IMG/VR virus record: IMGVR_UViG_3300018080_000569
Location: 1-24,775 of that record
Source: a virus
DNA: 24,775 bases
Strand: one strand, 5' to 3'
Shown piece after piece: positions 1 to 5,979 of the stretch (position 1 is its first letter; each line of letters begins with the position of its first letter). The translations under genes were made by a program, and so were the position numbers. The notes under the pieces were generated by a model, which made no database searches, had not been told where the DNA came from, and saw nothing but the letters and a program-made list of their open reading frames with translations.

Positions 1-187
1 CATTGACGATCACGGCCTCTTGCCGGAAGAGGTGGCGGCCGGCATCGGAGCCGACCTCGGGGAAGTGGATCTCCTCTACCAAAATTCAATCTTCAAGGCT
101 CGCAACCTGGCCGAAGCTCCCTACTCGCGGGCATGGTATCCAGCGGAGGGAACGCCGCCAGGTCGGCCAGACAGGAACCCCAAATGA
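1..187 (+). CDS. C-terminal part of a small HTH-like protein, cut by the window edge
   Basis: An open frame enters at base 2 and ends at the TGA at 185-187, giving 61 residues. The stretch around 'LPEEVAAGIGADLGEVD' looks like a small helix-turn-helix (two short helices with a Gly turn), followed by a basic, Pro-rich tail. No start lies inside the fragment that would make it a sensible stand-alone gene. If the molecule is circular, the frame is completed by ATG 24750 at the right end, giving a 70-residue protein beginning MTRLTYHRP. It overlaps the next gene by the ATGA junction at 184-187, so the two are probably translated together, downstream of the integrase. A DNA-binding role is inference from the helix pattern only; it could also be an unrelated small phage protein. 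Confidence 0.6.
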   Translation, partial: IDDHGLLPEEVAAGIGADLGEVDLLYQNSIFKARNLAEAPYSRAWYPAEGTPPGRPDRNPK

Positions 188-429
188 TTCCAACCAACTT
201 CGAAGAATCCAACCACGTTCTAGGGAAACCAACGGCCATGACCCATGAGGATTGTAGTTGTCTCTCTGTCTTCGTCGGTCCGTCGCCAACCGGAATACCT
301 CTTGTCATTTCATGCTGGAAACTCACGGCAGAAGAACTTGAAGAAGTAAGCCGGACGGGCAGGGTTTGGCTCGGGATCGTGGGCCAAACCATGCCGCCGG
401 CCTGGGTGCTCGGGACGAACCCGTTTTAG
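184..429 (+). CDS. small phage protein of unknown function ('MTHEDC..LPVF..SCW' type)
   Basis: 81 residues starting MIPTNFEESNHVL. The ATG overlaps the previous stop as ATGA, and an AGGA lies 7 bases upstream (within the previous gene). I recognise the layout of a small conserved phage family: an N-terminal 'xTNFxExNxVLxKPxxMTxEEC', a central 'VF...SCW', an acidic helix ('LTAEELEEV'), then 'GRVWL...GQTxPP' and a short tail. Members occur as single small genes near replication or nuclease genes in many phages; no function is established that I know of. It converges with the HNH-like gene on the other strand, and the two stop codons overlap at 426-429. Family resemblance is from memory of the pattern. 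Confidence 0.7.
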   Translation: MIPTNFEESNHVLGKPTAMTHEDCSCLSVFVGPSPTGIPLVISCWKLTAEELEEVSRTGRVWLGIVGQTMPPAWVLGTNPF

Positions 430-905
430 AACAAGGAGGGTTGCTTCGGTGGTCTCGGCGGATCCTCAACCCCGTTCAGTTCTCGCATCCTGGCGCCGTG
501 AGCCAGGATGTCCGCAAACCCCGGCAAGGGGCCGTCGGACACTTGAACCTTCTCGGGGCGGCCGGAAGCGCGGAGGTGGTCCGCGGAGAATCGCGGGAAG
601 TTTCGGGTCGTCAGGGGGGCAAACCGGAAGCCGGCGGCGAGTGCCGCCTCGTACCTGGCAAAGGCGTCGGGGCACTTCGGCCGGCAATGGAGGATGATGT
701 GACAACGGTAACAAAGCGCGTACTGGTCAATATTGTCGCCAAATGGCTCGGAGTAGTCTTCGGCGTGCGCCTCGATCACCCCCTCCGTTTGCCCACAAAC
801 TTGACACTTGACCGGACGGGTCCGGCGGCCGGCGTCGTACTCCTTCCGCAACCAAACGCCGGACTTCGCTCGCAAGCTCGGGGAGAATCCGTTGTACGGG
901 TTCAC
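426..905 (-). CDS. HNH-like zinc-binding protein, putative endonuclease
   Basis: 159 residues from GTG 905, which lies 2 bases after the stop of the HTH gene and has GGGAAAG upstream; a longer frame up to 989 would overlap that gene. Zinc-binding residues are C34-x2-C37, H47, C65-x2-C68-H69 and H73, in the order CxxC / H-A-E-D-Y / CxxCH-x3-H expected of an HNH or treble-clef fold. In other phages such proteins nick or cut DNA, often near packaging or recombination genes; here activity is inferred. Arg- and Phe-rich segments follow the metal site. The last five residues are QPSLF, which resembles a beta-sliding-clamp-binding pentapeptide and fits a role at replication forks. It is the last gene of the leftward block. 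It could instead be a non-catalytic zinc protein, since a full catalytic HNH triad is not certain. Confidence 0.65.
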   Translation of the reverse strand: MNPYNGFSPSLRAKSGVWLRKEYDAGRRTRPVKCQVCGQTEGVIEAHAEDYSEPFGDNIDQYALCYRCHIILHCRPKCPDAFARYEAALAAGFRFAPLTTRNFPRFSADHLRASGRPEKVQVSDGPLPGFADILAHGARMRELNGVEDPPRPPKQPSLF

Positions 906-907
906 GG

Positions 908-1105
908 TTACTTTCCCTTCTTCGGCGGGCGTCCTACCGCCCTGGGTTTCTTGGCAAACCTCTTGAGGTCCGCCTCGGAGATTGCCCAATTGCGGCCAAT
1001 CTTCACGCCTAGCCGGCCGGCTTCGCAGAACTGGCGGACGCGGCGCTCATCGAGACCTAGCTTTTCAGCGGCCTCGGCGGTCGTAAAGTATTTTGCTCTT
1101 GTCAT
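908..1105 (-). CDS. excisionase/MerR-like helix-turn-helix DNA-binding protein
   Basis: 65 residues from ATG 1105 (MTRAKYFTTAEAAEKLGL). 'FTTAEAAEKLGLDERRVRQF' followed by 'CEAGRLGVKIGRNWAISEAD' is the standard HTH_17 / excisionase layout: helix, turn, recognition helix, then a wing with Arg-Asn-Trp. The tail is very basic (KKPRAVGRPPKKGK), as in DNA-bending excisionases. ATGs at 1111 and 1141 are possible, but the predicted -10 lies at 1113-1118, so transcription should begin at about the 1105 ATG. That argues for a leaderless message starting there. It has its own promoter with the operator-like 10-mer, unlike most genes around it. It could be the recombination directionality factor for the integrase or a regulator of the leftward block; the sequence cannot separate these. 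Confidence 0.75.
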   Translation of the reverse strand: MTRAKYFTTAEAAEKLGLDERRVRQFCEAGRLGVKIGRNWAISEADLKRFAKKPRAVGRPPKKGK

Positions 1106-1112
1106 GTTCATA

Positions 1113-1141
1113 ATACTACCGCTATCGGCCGGCAAAGTCAA
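1113..1141 (-). promoter_or_regulatory. leftward promoter A with operator-like spacer element
   Basis: On the minus strand: TTGACT (1136-1141), 17 bases, TAGTAT (1113-1118). The spacer contains CCGATAGCGG (1119-1128) directly before the -10. It drives the HTH gene; the predicted start falls on its ATG at 1105. Confidence 0.7.
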
Positions 1142-1147
1142 GGGGGC

Positions 1148-1444
1148 TCAGGCGTCCTCTGTGGGCTCCTGGCCGTCGGTGGGGAATAGGTCCAATTGTC
1201 CAGCGCAGCAATCCAGGCCGGCAAAGAGGGGCGTCTGGACTAGCTTCTCGGGCGGCTCGGGCTCCTGGGGCGCCAGCGGCTCGGGGTGGTTGTCCAGGCG
1301 GAAGGGCGTCGGTACCTCTTCCGCGAACGGGCAAGCGGACTCGTGGCACTCGGGCGTCAGTTGTCCAGGGTGCTCGCAACAGCCGTCGGTGCCCTGGTGG
1401 GGACAATCGTGTCGCCAGGTGGGGAGAATGTTCAACTCCTTCAT
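1148..1444 (-). CDS. Cys-rich hypothetical protein with a QLDLF motif
   Basis: 98 residues from ATG 1444, which lies 4 bases after the stop of the upstream gene with GGAAAG ahead of it; a longer frame to 1510 would run deep into that gene. The N-terminal half has repeated Cys and His (H13, C14, H16, C22, C23, H25, then C-H-x4-C), suggesting a small metal site. The middle is Pro-rich (PEPLAPQEPEPPEK). Near the C-terminus Q83-L-D-L-F87 matches the bacterial beta-clamp-binding consensus QL(S/D)LF almost exactly. I do not recognise the family. The context is an operon of small early phage genes. A clamp-binding adaptor or inhibitor is an inference from the motif. Confidence 0.6.
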   Translation of the reverse strand: MKELNILPTWRHDCPHQGTDGCCEHPGQLTPECHESACPFAEEVPTPFRLDNHPEPLAPQEPEPPEKLVQTPLFAGLDCCAGQLDLFPTDGQEPTEDA

Positions 1445-1448
1445 TGGT

Positions 1449-1919
1449 CTACTTTCCGCTCTTGAGTGTGTTGAGAACCTCGGTCCAGGTGTCGCCGGAT
1501 GCCAGCTCAAGGGAGCAAAACCCTCCCAAGTGCTCTACCGACACGGAGCACCGTCGCCCATAGCTTTTGCGTTTCAACGCCTTCTCCAGTTCACGGGCCT
1601 CCGCCAGGGCGTCACGGCACTCAACAAAAGCCTCGTACTCGGTGGCGGCCTTTTCCAACGCGGCCAGGGAGGTCGGATCCGCGTCAACGTCAAGGACAAA
1701 ACGGGCGGCCTTTCCCAGCGAGTCGGCTACCCCCTTCAGGACGTGCAAACTACACAGCTTCACCAGTCTCGTCGTCGTGGGCTCCAACGCCTTGAGCTCC
1801 TGTCGAGCCTCGGCCTGTTCGGGGGCCTTCGCGTCGTTCGGTCGGAACGTGGTCCACACCTGGCGGCCGGGGTTCTGTTTCTTCGCCAGGCGTTCAACTC
1901 GTTGTCGGATAGTCGCCAT
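1449..1919 (-). CDS. hypothetical helical protein
   Basis: 156 residues from ATG 1919, with a strong GGAGGAG 5 bases upstream, which settles the start. It opens with a basic stretch (MATIRQRVERLAKKQNPGRQ). A long, mostly helical central region (about residues 45-125) follows, with heptad-like Leu/Ala spacing around 'ALAEARELEKALKRKSYGRR', suggesting a coiled coil. The C-terminal part has two isolated Cys and ends 'WTEVLNTLKSGK'. No enzyme motif is visible and I do not recognise the family. It sits directly upstream of the QLDLF protein with a 4-base gap, so the two are probably co-translated. Confidence 0.6.
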   Translation of the reverse strand: MATIRQRVERLAKKQNPGRQVWTTFRPNDAKAPEQAEARQELKALEPTTTRLVKLCSLHVLKGVADSLGKAARFVLDVDADPTSLAALEKAATEYEAFVECRDALAEARELEKALKRKSYGRRCSVSVEHLGGFCSLELASGDTWTEVLNTLKSGK

Positions 1920-1960
1920 CGCACTCCTCCAGGGTTAAAGGTCAAGGGCCAATCCCGTCG

Positions 1961-1980
1961 GGCTCCACTCCGTTGGAGCC
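1961..1980 (-). other. hairpin between the DUF932 gene and the coiled-coil gene
   Basis: Perfect 7-bp inverted repeat GGCTCCA / TGGAGCC around a 6-base loop, in the 81-base gap between the DUF932 stop and the next start. Neither strand has a T-tract, so it is not a classical terminator. It could mark RNA processing, or be chance in GC-rich DNA. Confidence 0.35.
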
Positions 1981-2000
1981 GTCAGGGGCGGGCCGTCAAC

Positions 2001-3053
2001 CTAGCTAACCGTCGCAACGCCGGCAATCCGGCAAGCCGCGTCAAAGGCTCGGGCCTTCATGTCGCGGCCAGGGCCGGCCAGGGTCACGTTGAATCGCGTC
2101 TCGGCCTTTTGCCGGGGCGTGGCGCCTCGCCGGGGGAGGTGGTCAATATGCTCGGTGACCGCGTTGAACGCCGCCCATGCGGATCCTGCAATGCCGGGGA
2201 GTCGCTGGCGGTCGTTGTGGTAGCAATCCGTTATGGCGGAGCGGGTCTCGGAGATCCTCTTCGCTCGCATTTCGGTGTAGTCTGGATCCTCCTTCGGGAT
2301 CCGCGGGCACATCACGTCCAAGTACGTCGCCCACTCGTCGGTGGTCATTTTCTTCGCGGCCAGGTCACGGGCCGTGCTGGAGTGCTCATCGAACCGGGTG
2401 TTCGCCATGGAAAGGATCCCGCGGGCCTCTTCGAGCTTGCCGTCGATCCGGCCGGTGTGGCGGATAGTCAGGTCGCGGACGGTCCCCTCCTGCAAGGCAA
2501 TCGCGTAGGTGTTCGCACAAACAACCCTCACGTTGCACGGTCCGAACTTTATGGCGCCCGTCCCGTCGTGGGTCAGGCTCATCAGAATATACCGTTTCAG
2601 GGCGTCGTCGTCGGTAACGTAGTCCACTTCGGGCAATCTCGCCAGGAGCACCACCCGCCGGCCGCCGGCCAGGGAGAAGGCGGATTCGTATTCCATTTGT
2701 CCCTCTTCGACCAGGGCGTCAACAAACTGGAACGCCTCGGTATTCTGGACCACGGTGTACCGCTCGGACACCAGGCCGAGGAACAGGTTATTGTCACCGC
2801 GGACGTTCACCTTCACGGTCGGGTACTCTTCCCACAACAGGGTTTCGGTGGGGCCGTCGGGCGTTTCAATCGTCCGCGGGGTGCCGATTGCCATGGGGCG
2901 TTGCACCACCTCCCAATTCAACTGAGCGGCCGTCAGGGCTTCCTGACTGGACATCGCGTGGTCAAGGACGGTTCCAAGGCCATGCCAGGCGGGAGTCAAG
3001 GCAAAGGCGGCTTCGGCGGTTCCGTCGGCTCGTTCTGTAATCTCGTGGCTCAT
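2001..3053 (-). CDS. DUF932 / TIGR03299 phage-plasmid-like protein
   Basis: 350 residues from ATG 3053 (MSHEITERADG), chosen because AGGAG lies 7 bases upstream at 3061-3065; the longer frame to 3170 overlaps the upstream gene and has no ribosome site. The order of features matches DUF932: 'PAWHGLGTVLDHAMSSQEAL' near residues 21-40, 'L.SERYTVVQNTEAFQFVDAL' near 110-130, 'GGRRVVLLARLP' near 145, 'SLTHDGTGAIKFGPCNVRVVCANT' near 180-205, then a helical C-terminal half. Length fits the usual 300-400. The family is widespread on phages and plasmids and is seen near replication or conjugation genes. Its biochemical role is unknown to me, although single-stranded-DNA-related functions are often guessed. 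It is the largest gene of the leftward block. Confidence 0.85.
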   Translation of the reverse strand: MSHEITERADGTAEAAFALTPAWHGLGTVLDHAMSSQEALTAAQLNWEVVQRPMAIGTPRTIETPDGPTETLLWEEYPTVKVNVRGDNNLFLGLVSERYTVVQNTEAFQFVDALVEEGQMEYESAFSLAGGRRVVLLARLPEVDYVTDDDALKRYILMSLTHDGTGAIKFGPCNVRVVCANTYAIALQEGTVRDLTIRHTGRIDGKLEEARGILSMANTRFDEHSSTARDLAAKKMTTDEWATYLDVMCPRIPKEDPDYTEMRAKRISETRSAITDCYHNDRQRLPGIAGSAWAAFNAVTEHIDHLPRRGATPRQKAETRFNVTLAGPGRDMKARAFDAACRIAGVATVS

Positions 3054-3078
3054 AGCAATTCTCCTCAAATAAAAGTGG

Positions 3079-3261
3079 TTAGGAAATTCGTCGCATTCGT
3101 TGTCGGTAGGGGGAAGGGTTCGCCCGCAAATAGCCGGCGGCCTCTTCGCGGGAAGGGAATCGGTGGTCAAGATCCAGCCACCCGAAATAGTCGTGTCGGA
3201 ACTCCACTAGCCAGACTTGCGGCTCGCGGGGCGGATCGGCAAAAAGGGTCAACTGGATCAT
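3079..3261 (-). CDS. small hypothetical protein with N-terminal QLTLF motif
   Basis: 60 residues from ATG 3261 (MIQLTLFADPP), with GGAG 8 bases upstream; a GTG at 3270 overlapping the previous stop is the alternative. Residues 3-7, QLTLF, match the beta-clamp-binding pentapeptide. The remainder is a small compact domain, 'VWLVEFRHDYFGWLDLDHRF', followed by a helix 'SREEAAGYLRANP' and a basic end. It reads like a two- or three-strand sheet plus a helix. I do not recognise the family. Tight spacing to its neighbours places it in the same leftward transcript. Confidence 0.6.
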   Translation of the reverse strand: MIQLTLFADPPREPQVWLVEFRHDYFGWLDLDHRFPSREEAAGYLRANPSPYRQRMRRIS

Positions 3262-3266
3262 GGGTA

Positions 3267-3641
3267 TCACTCCGCAACAGCGGTCAGGTCCTCAAGGGAA
3301 ACGGTCAGCAGCTCGGCCGCCTGCCAATCCAGGGCGCCGTAGTAGCACGGGCGGTCAACGCGGGTCAGGGCAACGTGGCGGCCGTCGGGGGCGTACACCT
3401 TGACCAGGCCGGTCTTGTGACCGCGGTCGCAGAACTCCAGGCAGGCCAGCCAAACGGAATCATTCAGGGAGCGGCCTTCGCGGGGCTCACCGTCGCCAAA
3501 CATTTCAAGGGAGGCTCCTCCGTCGGGTCTCGGGGTAAAGGGGACGCCGGCGTCGGGGGCAACTACCGCCAGGTAGTCAGAGGCAAAATGCCCACCGTAC
3601 AATCAAATCTCGCCAACAATGGTTTTCGCGGGGGTGGTCAC
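3267..3641 (-). pseudogene. small hypothetical gene with an in-frame TGA after 12 codons (or a TTG-started gene)
   Basis: The clear 111-residue frame runs from TTG 3602 to the stop at 3267, but the TTG has only a weak ribosome site. A much better start is GTG 3641, with AGGAG 7 bases upstream and in the same frame. It encodes 12 residues (VTTPAKTIVGEI) and meets TGA at 3605-3603, directly before the TTG. The codon may once have been CGA (Arg), making a 124-residue protein. So the gene is either recently broken by a C-to-T change, re-initiates at the adjacent TTG, or carries a sequencing error. The protein has 'YGGHFASDYLAVVAP' near its start and a WYL-like 'CYYGALDWQAAELLTVSLEDL' near its end. 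I do not recognise the family. Confidence 0.5.
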
Positions 3642-3653
3642 GGGGAGGCTCCT

Positions 3654-3911
3654 TTACTGTTGCATTTCCCAAGTTCGGTAGGCACGGAAACCAGCGGGGC
3701 GCCGGCTGGCCGGGTAGCGGCGGACGCCGGGAAGCGGTTTCCAAACATTGCCGGCGGTATCCAGGCGGATTACGGTACCGCCATCGTCGGCATATTCGCG
3801 GTAAGGGTGCCCACCGTGCGGACCGTGGAAGCGGCCTTCCTTGCCGGTGGTCCAGTAGTGAACCCCGTTCACCTTCACGCAATCGTCGGTAGTAGTTCCA
3901 AGTACGGTCAT
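3654..3911 (-). CDS. small hypothetical protein, first gene of its transcript
   Basis: 85 residues from ATG 3911 (MTVLGTTTDDCV), which has GAAAGG upstream. An in-frame ATG at 3950 would add 13 residues (MRETNTTTRKAAT), and it coincides with the predicted transcription start of the promoter at 3957-3984, so a leaderless 98-residue form is also possible. The protein contains a compact region rich in Gly, His and aromatic residues ('VHYWTTGKEGRFHGPHGGHP'), then 'DGGTVIRLDTAGNVWK' and a basic Arg-rich end. It resembles a small beta-sheet domain. Function unknown. It lies directly downstream of the operator-bearing promoter, so it should be among the first proteins made from that unit. Confidence 0.6.
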   Translation of the reverse strand: MTVLGTTTDDCVKVNGVHYWTTGKEGRFHGPHGGHPYREYADDGGTVIRLDTAGNVWKPLPGVRRYPASRRPAGFRAYRTWEMQQ

Positions 3912-3956
3912 GGTCGCGGCCTTTCGTGTTGTGGTGTTTGTTTCCCTCATGCCCTT

Positions 3957-3984
3957 ATTGTACCGCTATCGGAACAGTTTGCAA
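3957..3984 (-). promoter_or_regulatory. leftward promoter B with the same operator-like element
   Basis: TTGCAA (3979-3984), 16 bases, TACAAT (3957-3962) on the minus strand, with CCGATAGCGG (3963-3972) directly before the -10. The predicted start is at about 3950, coinciding with an ATG in frame with the downstream gene. Confidence 0.7.
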
Positions 3985-4026
3985 GCGGCATTCGCCTTGA
4001 CCCTGGAATTATTTTTAGGGTGGCGT

Positions 4027-4070
4027 CCGAACTCGGGAGTCGGTCTCGACTTCGGACAGAAAAAAAACTT
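4027..4070. repeat. duplicated upstream element, copy 1 (hairpin plus A-tract)
   Basis: CCGAACTCGG (4027-4036) and TCGACTTCGG (4046-4055) form an imperfect stem, followed by GAC-AG and A8 then CTTTT. It lies about 45 bases upstream of the -35 of promoter B. Copy 2 is at 5917-5961. Confidence 0.65.
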
Positions 4071-4123
4071 TTCCGGCATCGGTATGATTTCGGGGTGGAC
4101 ACTTGCGAAAATAATAACGCCGG

Positions 4124-4152
4124 CCGAACTCGTTTGTCGGTACCGAGTTCGG
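4124..4152. repeat. related perfect inverted repeat (third element)
   Basis: CCGAACTCG (4124-4132) / CGAGTTCGG (4144-4152), 9 bp perfect, 11-base loop, containing GTCGGTACCGAG. That is the reverse complement of the core of copy 2. Together with copy 1 and promoter B it accounts for the 252-base gap at 3951-4202, where I see no gene. Confidence 0.6.
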
Positions 4153-4202
4153 AGCCACATCGCGGACAAGCCCCTGACGGGTGGTGTCGTTCGGTTCACG
4201 GC

Positions 4203-4970
4203 TTACACCTTAGCGAGAGTGGGATCGTGGATAATCAAGGCCAGTTTGTCACGCAAGTCATCTCTGAGGATCTCAATGTGGAGGGTGCCCTTCTTGTACC
4301 ATTTCAACCGGAAGTAAGGCGTCTCGGCCGTCCACTCTTTTCGGCTGATTGCCTCGCGGATTTTGGTTGCGGAGTCGCTGGGGTACTGGACCACGCCGCG
4401 GCCATCCAACAGGGAGAACAGGTTGTCCAGGTCGCGGAGACGGTCAGCGGTCGCGTACCCAAGGAATACGCCAAACTGAGTGTCAATTGCAAAGTCACGG
4501 ATAATCTTCTTTGGCACTCCGAGTTGTTTGTTATGCTCGTTCGTGCGATAAGACCTGTTGTAGTAGGAGTGGGGTCGGAGCCAATCGTAAACATCGCGTG
4601 CGGCCTCTTGAACAATCGTCGCGGCGGAGTTCCTTACGTTCTCCAGTACCGCGACGGCGTTCTCGACGGTGAGAGGCGGGGCCTTGCCGGCCTCAATCAT
4701 CTCTTCCGTTTCCTCCCGACGTTTTCGAGAGGCAAACTGATTCAGGCCGGTCTGTTGAAGGAGGTACCGCCACCCCTTCTTCTCGACCTCAGCGGCCTCG
4801 TGGTCACCGCTCCAACCGTGGGGCGTCACGGTGTTGTAGCCACCGAGGGCGGCCTCAAGGATCTCCTCGGCCTCGCCCAACAGGCGGCCGGCCTCGGCGG
4901 TCCTCTCCTTTGCGTCAGTGACCGCTCGGACAATTGCCTCAATGGTCTGGTGGGGGATCATATCTGCCAT
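4203..4970 (-). CDS. DUF4942 domain protein
   Basis: 255 residues from ATG 4970, with AGGAGGA 7 bases upstream overlapping the previous stop. An N-terminal helical region of about 75 residues (Ala/Glu-rich, probable coiled coil) precedes a DUF4942 domain. The marker stretches are 'LLQQTGLNQFASRKRREE', 'APPLTVENAVAVLENV', 'EAARDVYDWLRP', 'NKQLGVPKKIIRDF', 'LRDLDNLFSLLDG' and the closing 'YFRLKWYKKGTLHIEI'. The last corresponds to the family's 'G.YF..RWFKNGN.H..F' ending. DUF4942 occurs on phages, plasmids and genomic islands, sometimes fused to methyltransferases; a nucleic-acid role is suspected but not established to my knowledge. It is followed by a 252-base non-coding stretch holding the next promoter. 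Confidence 0.8.
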   Translation of the reverse strand: MADMIPHQTIEAIVRAVTDAKERTAEAGRLLGEAEEILEAALGGYNTVTPHGWSGDHEAAEVEKKGWRYLLQQTGLNQFASRKRREETEEMIEAGKAPPLTVENAVAVLENVRNSAATIVQEAARDVYDWLRPHSYYNRSYRTNEHNKQLGVPKKIIRDFAIDTQFGVFLGYATADRLRDLDNLFSLLDGRGVVQYPSDSATKIREAISRKEWTAETPYFRLKWYKKGTLHIEILRDDLRDKLALIIHDPTLAKV

Positions 4971-4973
4971 AAC

Positions 4974-5399
4974 TCAATCCTCCTCGGGGAGCATTACGGT
5001 CAAAACGGGCTCGGCGTCGTCGCCAGGGCCGCAAACGATCTTCAACTCGTGGTATCGCCGGCGGCCGGTACCGGTGATGATCACCTTGAACCACCTGGTC
5101 GTTTCGGTGGATCGGTGGGCACACGTTTTCGACATCCACAGAATGTCATGCCAAACGCCGGCAAAGTCGTTCAAGTATTTCTCATTGTCAACGGCCTTCT
5201 CGATCAGAGCGAACACCGCGGCCGTCATGGCTATCGGGTAACGGAAGTGCTGGCGGGACACGTCGGCCAGGGGGCCTTGCATCGCGTCAACCAGAAACCC
5301 GTCCTCAATGGCATCCTGGCGAGTGTAGGCATATATCACTTCGCCAAAAATGTCGTCAACGGGCTCCGCGTCGGCAGGGAACAATTCAAGCTGGGTCAT
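4974..5399 (-). CDS. DUF6573-like phage protein with N-terminal QLELF motif
   Basis: 141 residues from ATG 5399, with AGGAG 9 bases upstream. The pattern 'IYAYTRQDAIEDGFLVDA', followed by 'HFRYPIAMTAAVFALIEKAV' and a middle 'WHDILWMS', is that of the DUF6573 group. In that family a 'YSRAQAIEDGVLVDV...FPVAMT' core is shared among phages and plasmids. The C-terminal third is a beta meander ending 'LKIVCGPGDDAEPVLTVMLPEED'. Residues 3-7 (QLELF) match a beta-clamp-binding pentapeptide and are followed by an acidic linker. The stop overlaps the ribosome site of the DUF4942 gene, so the pair is probably translationally coupled. Biochemical role unknown. Confidence 0.7.
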   Translation of the reverse strand: MTQLELFPADAEPVDDIFGEVIYAYTRQDAIEDGFLVDAMQGPLADVSRQHFRYPIAMTAAVFALIEKAVDNEKYLNDFAGVWHDILWMSKTCAHRSTETTRWFKVIITGTGRRRYHELKIVCGPGDDAEPVLTVMLPEED

Positions 5400-5411
5400 G
5401 GGTCAAACTCC

Positions 5412-5825
5412 TCAAAAGGGGCAACGGTCCGCGGCGGAGGGCCGGGGACGCCGGGAAAGTATCTCTATCGCCTGGCGGTAGGTTTCACTCGCTGGGGGCA
5501 ACAGGTCTTGAGGCTCACAGAGAACCTCGTAAAGGGCGGCGGCCGGATCCCCATAGGCGTTCAACTCGGGGAACTCGTAAGTCATGCTCGCGGCCAGGCC
5601 GTCAAAACAAGGTATTTCGGAATGGTCGCCGGTGGTAAAGGCTTTGCGGTAAACCGCCTTGAAGTGCATACCATAGCCGGACCGCTCAAACGCCTCAGCG
5701 CGGAGGGTCCATTTTCGCTCACGGGCATACAGCTCATTCTCGCGGAGCTCGCAGTACAAGCATCGGACGTCGGTCCAATCCAGGCCGGCCTCGCGTGCTT
5801 CGTGTTTCAGCTCGTTTGTATTCAT
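5412..5825 (-). CDS. hypothetical early protein, first gene of the leftward operon
   Basis: 137 residues from ATG 5825, with AAAGGA 6 bases upstream. It starts with a helical 'NELKHEAREAGLDWTDV', has two closely spaced Cys-containing strands ('CLYCELRENELYARERKW'), then a basic/aromatic central part and a Pro-rich end. No catalytic motif is visible and I do not recognise the family. It follows the promoter at 5847-5874, which carries the shared operator-like element, and is divergent from the terminase gene across a 154-base control region. Position suggests the first gene switched on in the leftward direction. Confidence 0.6.
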   Translation of the reverse strand: MNTNELKHEAREAGLDWTDVRCLYCELRENELYARERKWTLRAEAFERSGYGMHFKAVYRKAFTTGDHSEIPCFDGLAASMTYEFPELNAYGDPAAALYEVLCEPQDLLPPASETYRQAIEILSRRPRPSAADRCPF

Positions 5826-5846
5826 GTTGTTTCCTTTACTGTCTAT

Positions 5847-5874
5847 ATTCTACCGCTATCGGTATATTTTGCAA
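5847..5874 (-). promoter_or_regulatory. leftward promoter C with the same operator-like element
   Basis: TTGCAA (5869-5874), 16 bases, TAGAAT (5847-5852), with CCGATAGCGG (5853-5862) directly before the -10. Transcription should start near 5840, leaving a normal leader with AAAGGA before ATG 5825. Confidence 0.7.
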
Positions 5875-5916
5875 TAGGGAATCGGGTAAAATTCCAAAAG
5901 TATTTTCAGGTCGCAA

Positions 5917-5961
5917 CCGAACTCGGTACCGACCCCCGACTTCGGACGAAAAAAAACTTTT
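5917..5961. repeat. duplicated upstream element, copy 2 (hairpin plus A-tract)
   Basis: CCGAACTCGG (5917-5926) and CCGACTTCGG (5936-5945) form a 10-bp stem with one mismatch, followed by ACG, A8 and CTTTTT. It lies about 43 bases upstream of promoter C's -35 and just before the terminase start, so it could act on either direction. Confidence 0.65.
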
Positions 5962-5979
5962 TGAAATTCAGCGAATTGC

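Noticed and set aside
3910-4317. 135-residue plus-strand frame across the 252-base gap
   Set aside because: Covers the promoter B region and the end of the DUF4942 gene antisense; no ribosome site or family resemblance.
5936-5956. terminator at the hairpin before the terminase
   Set aside because: The hairpin is followed by A8, not T, on the plus strand, and on the minus strand the T-run precedes the stem.
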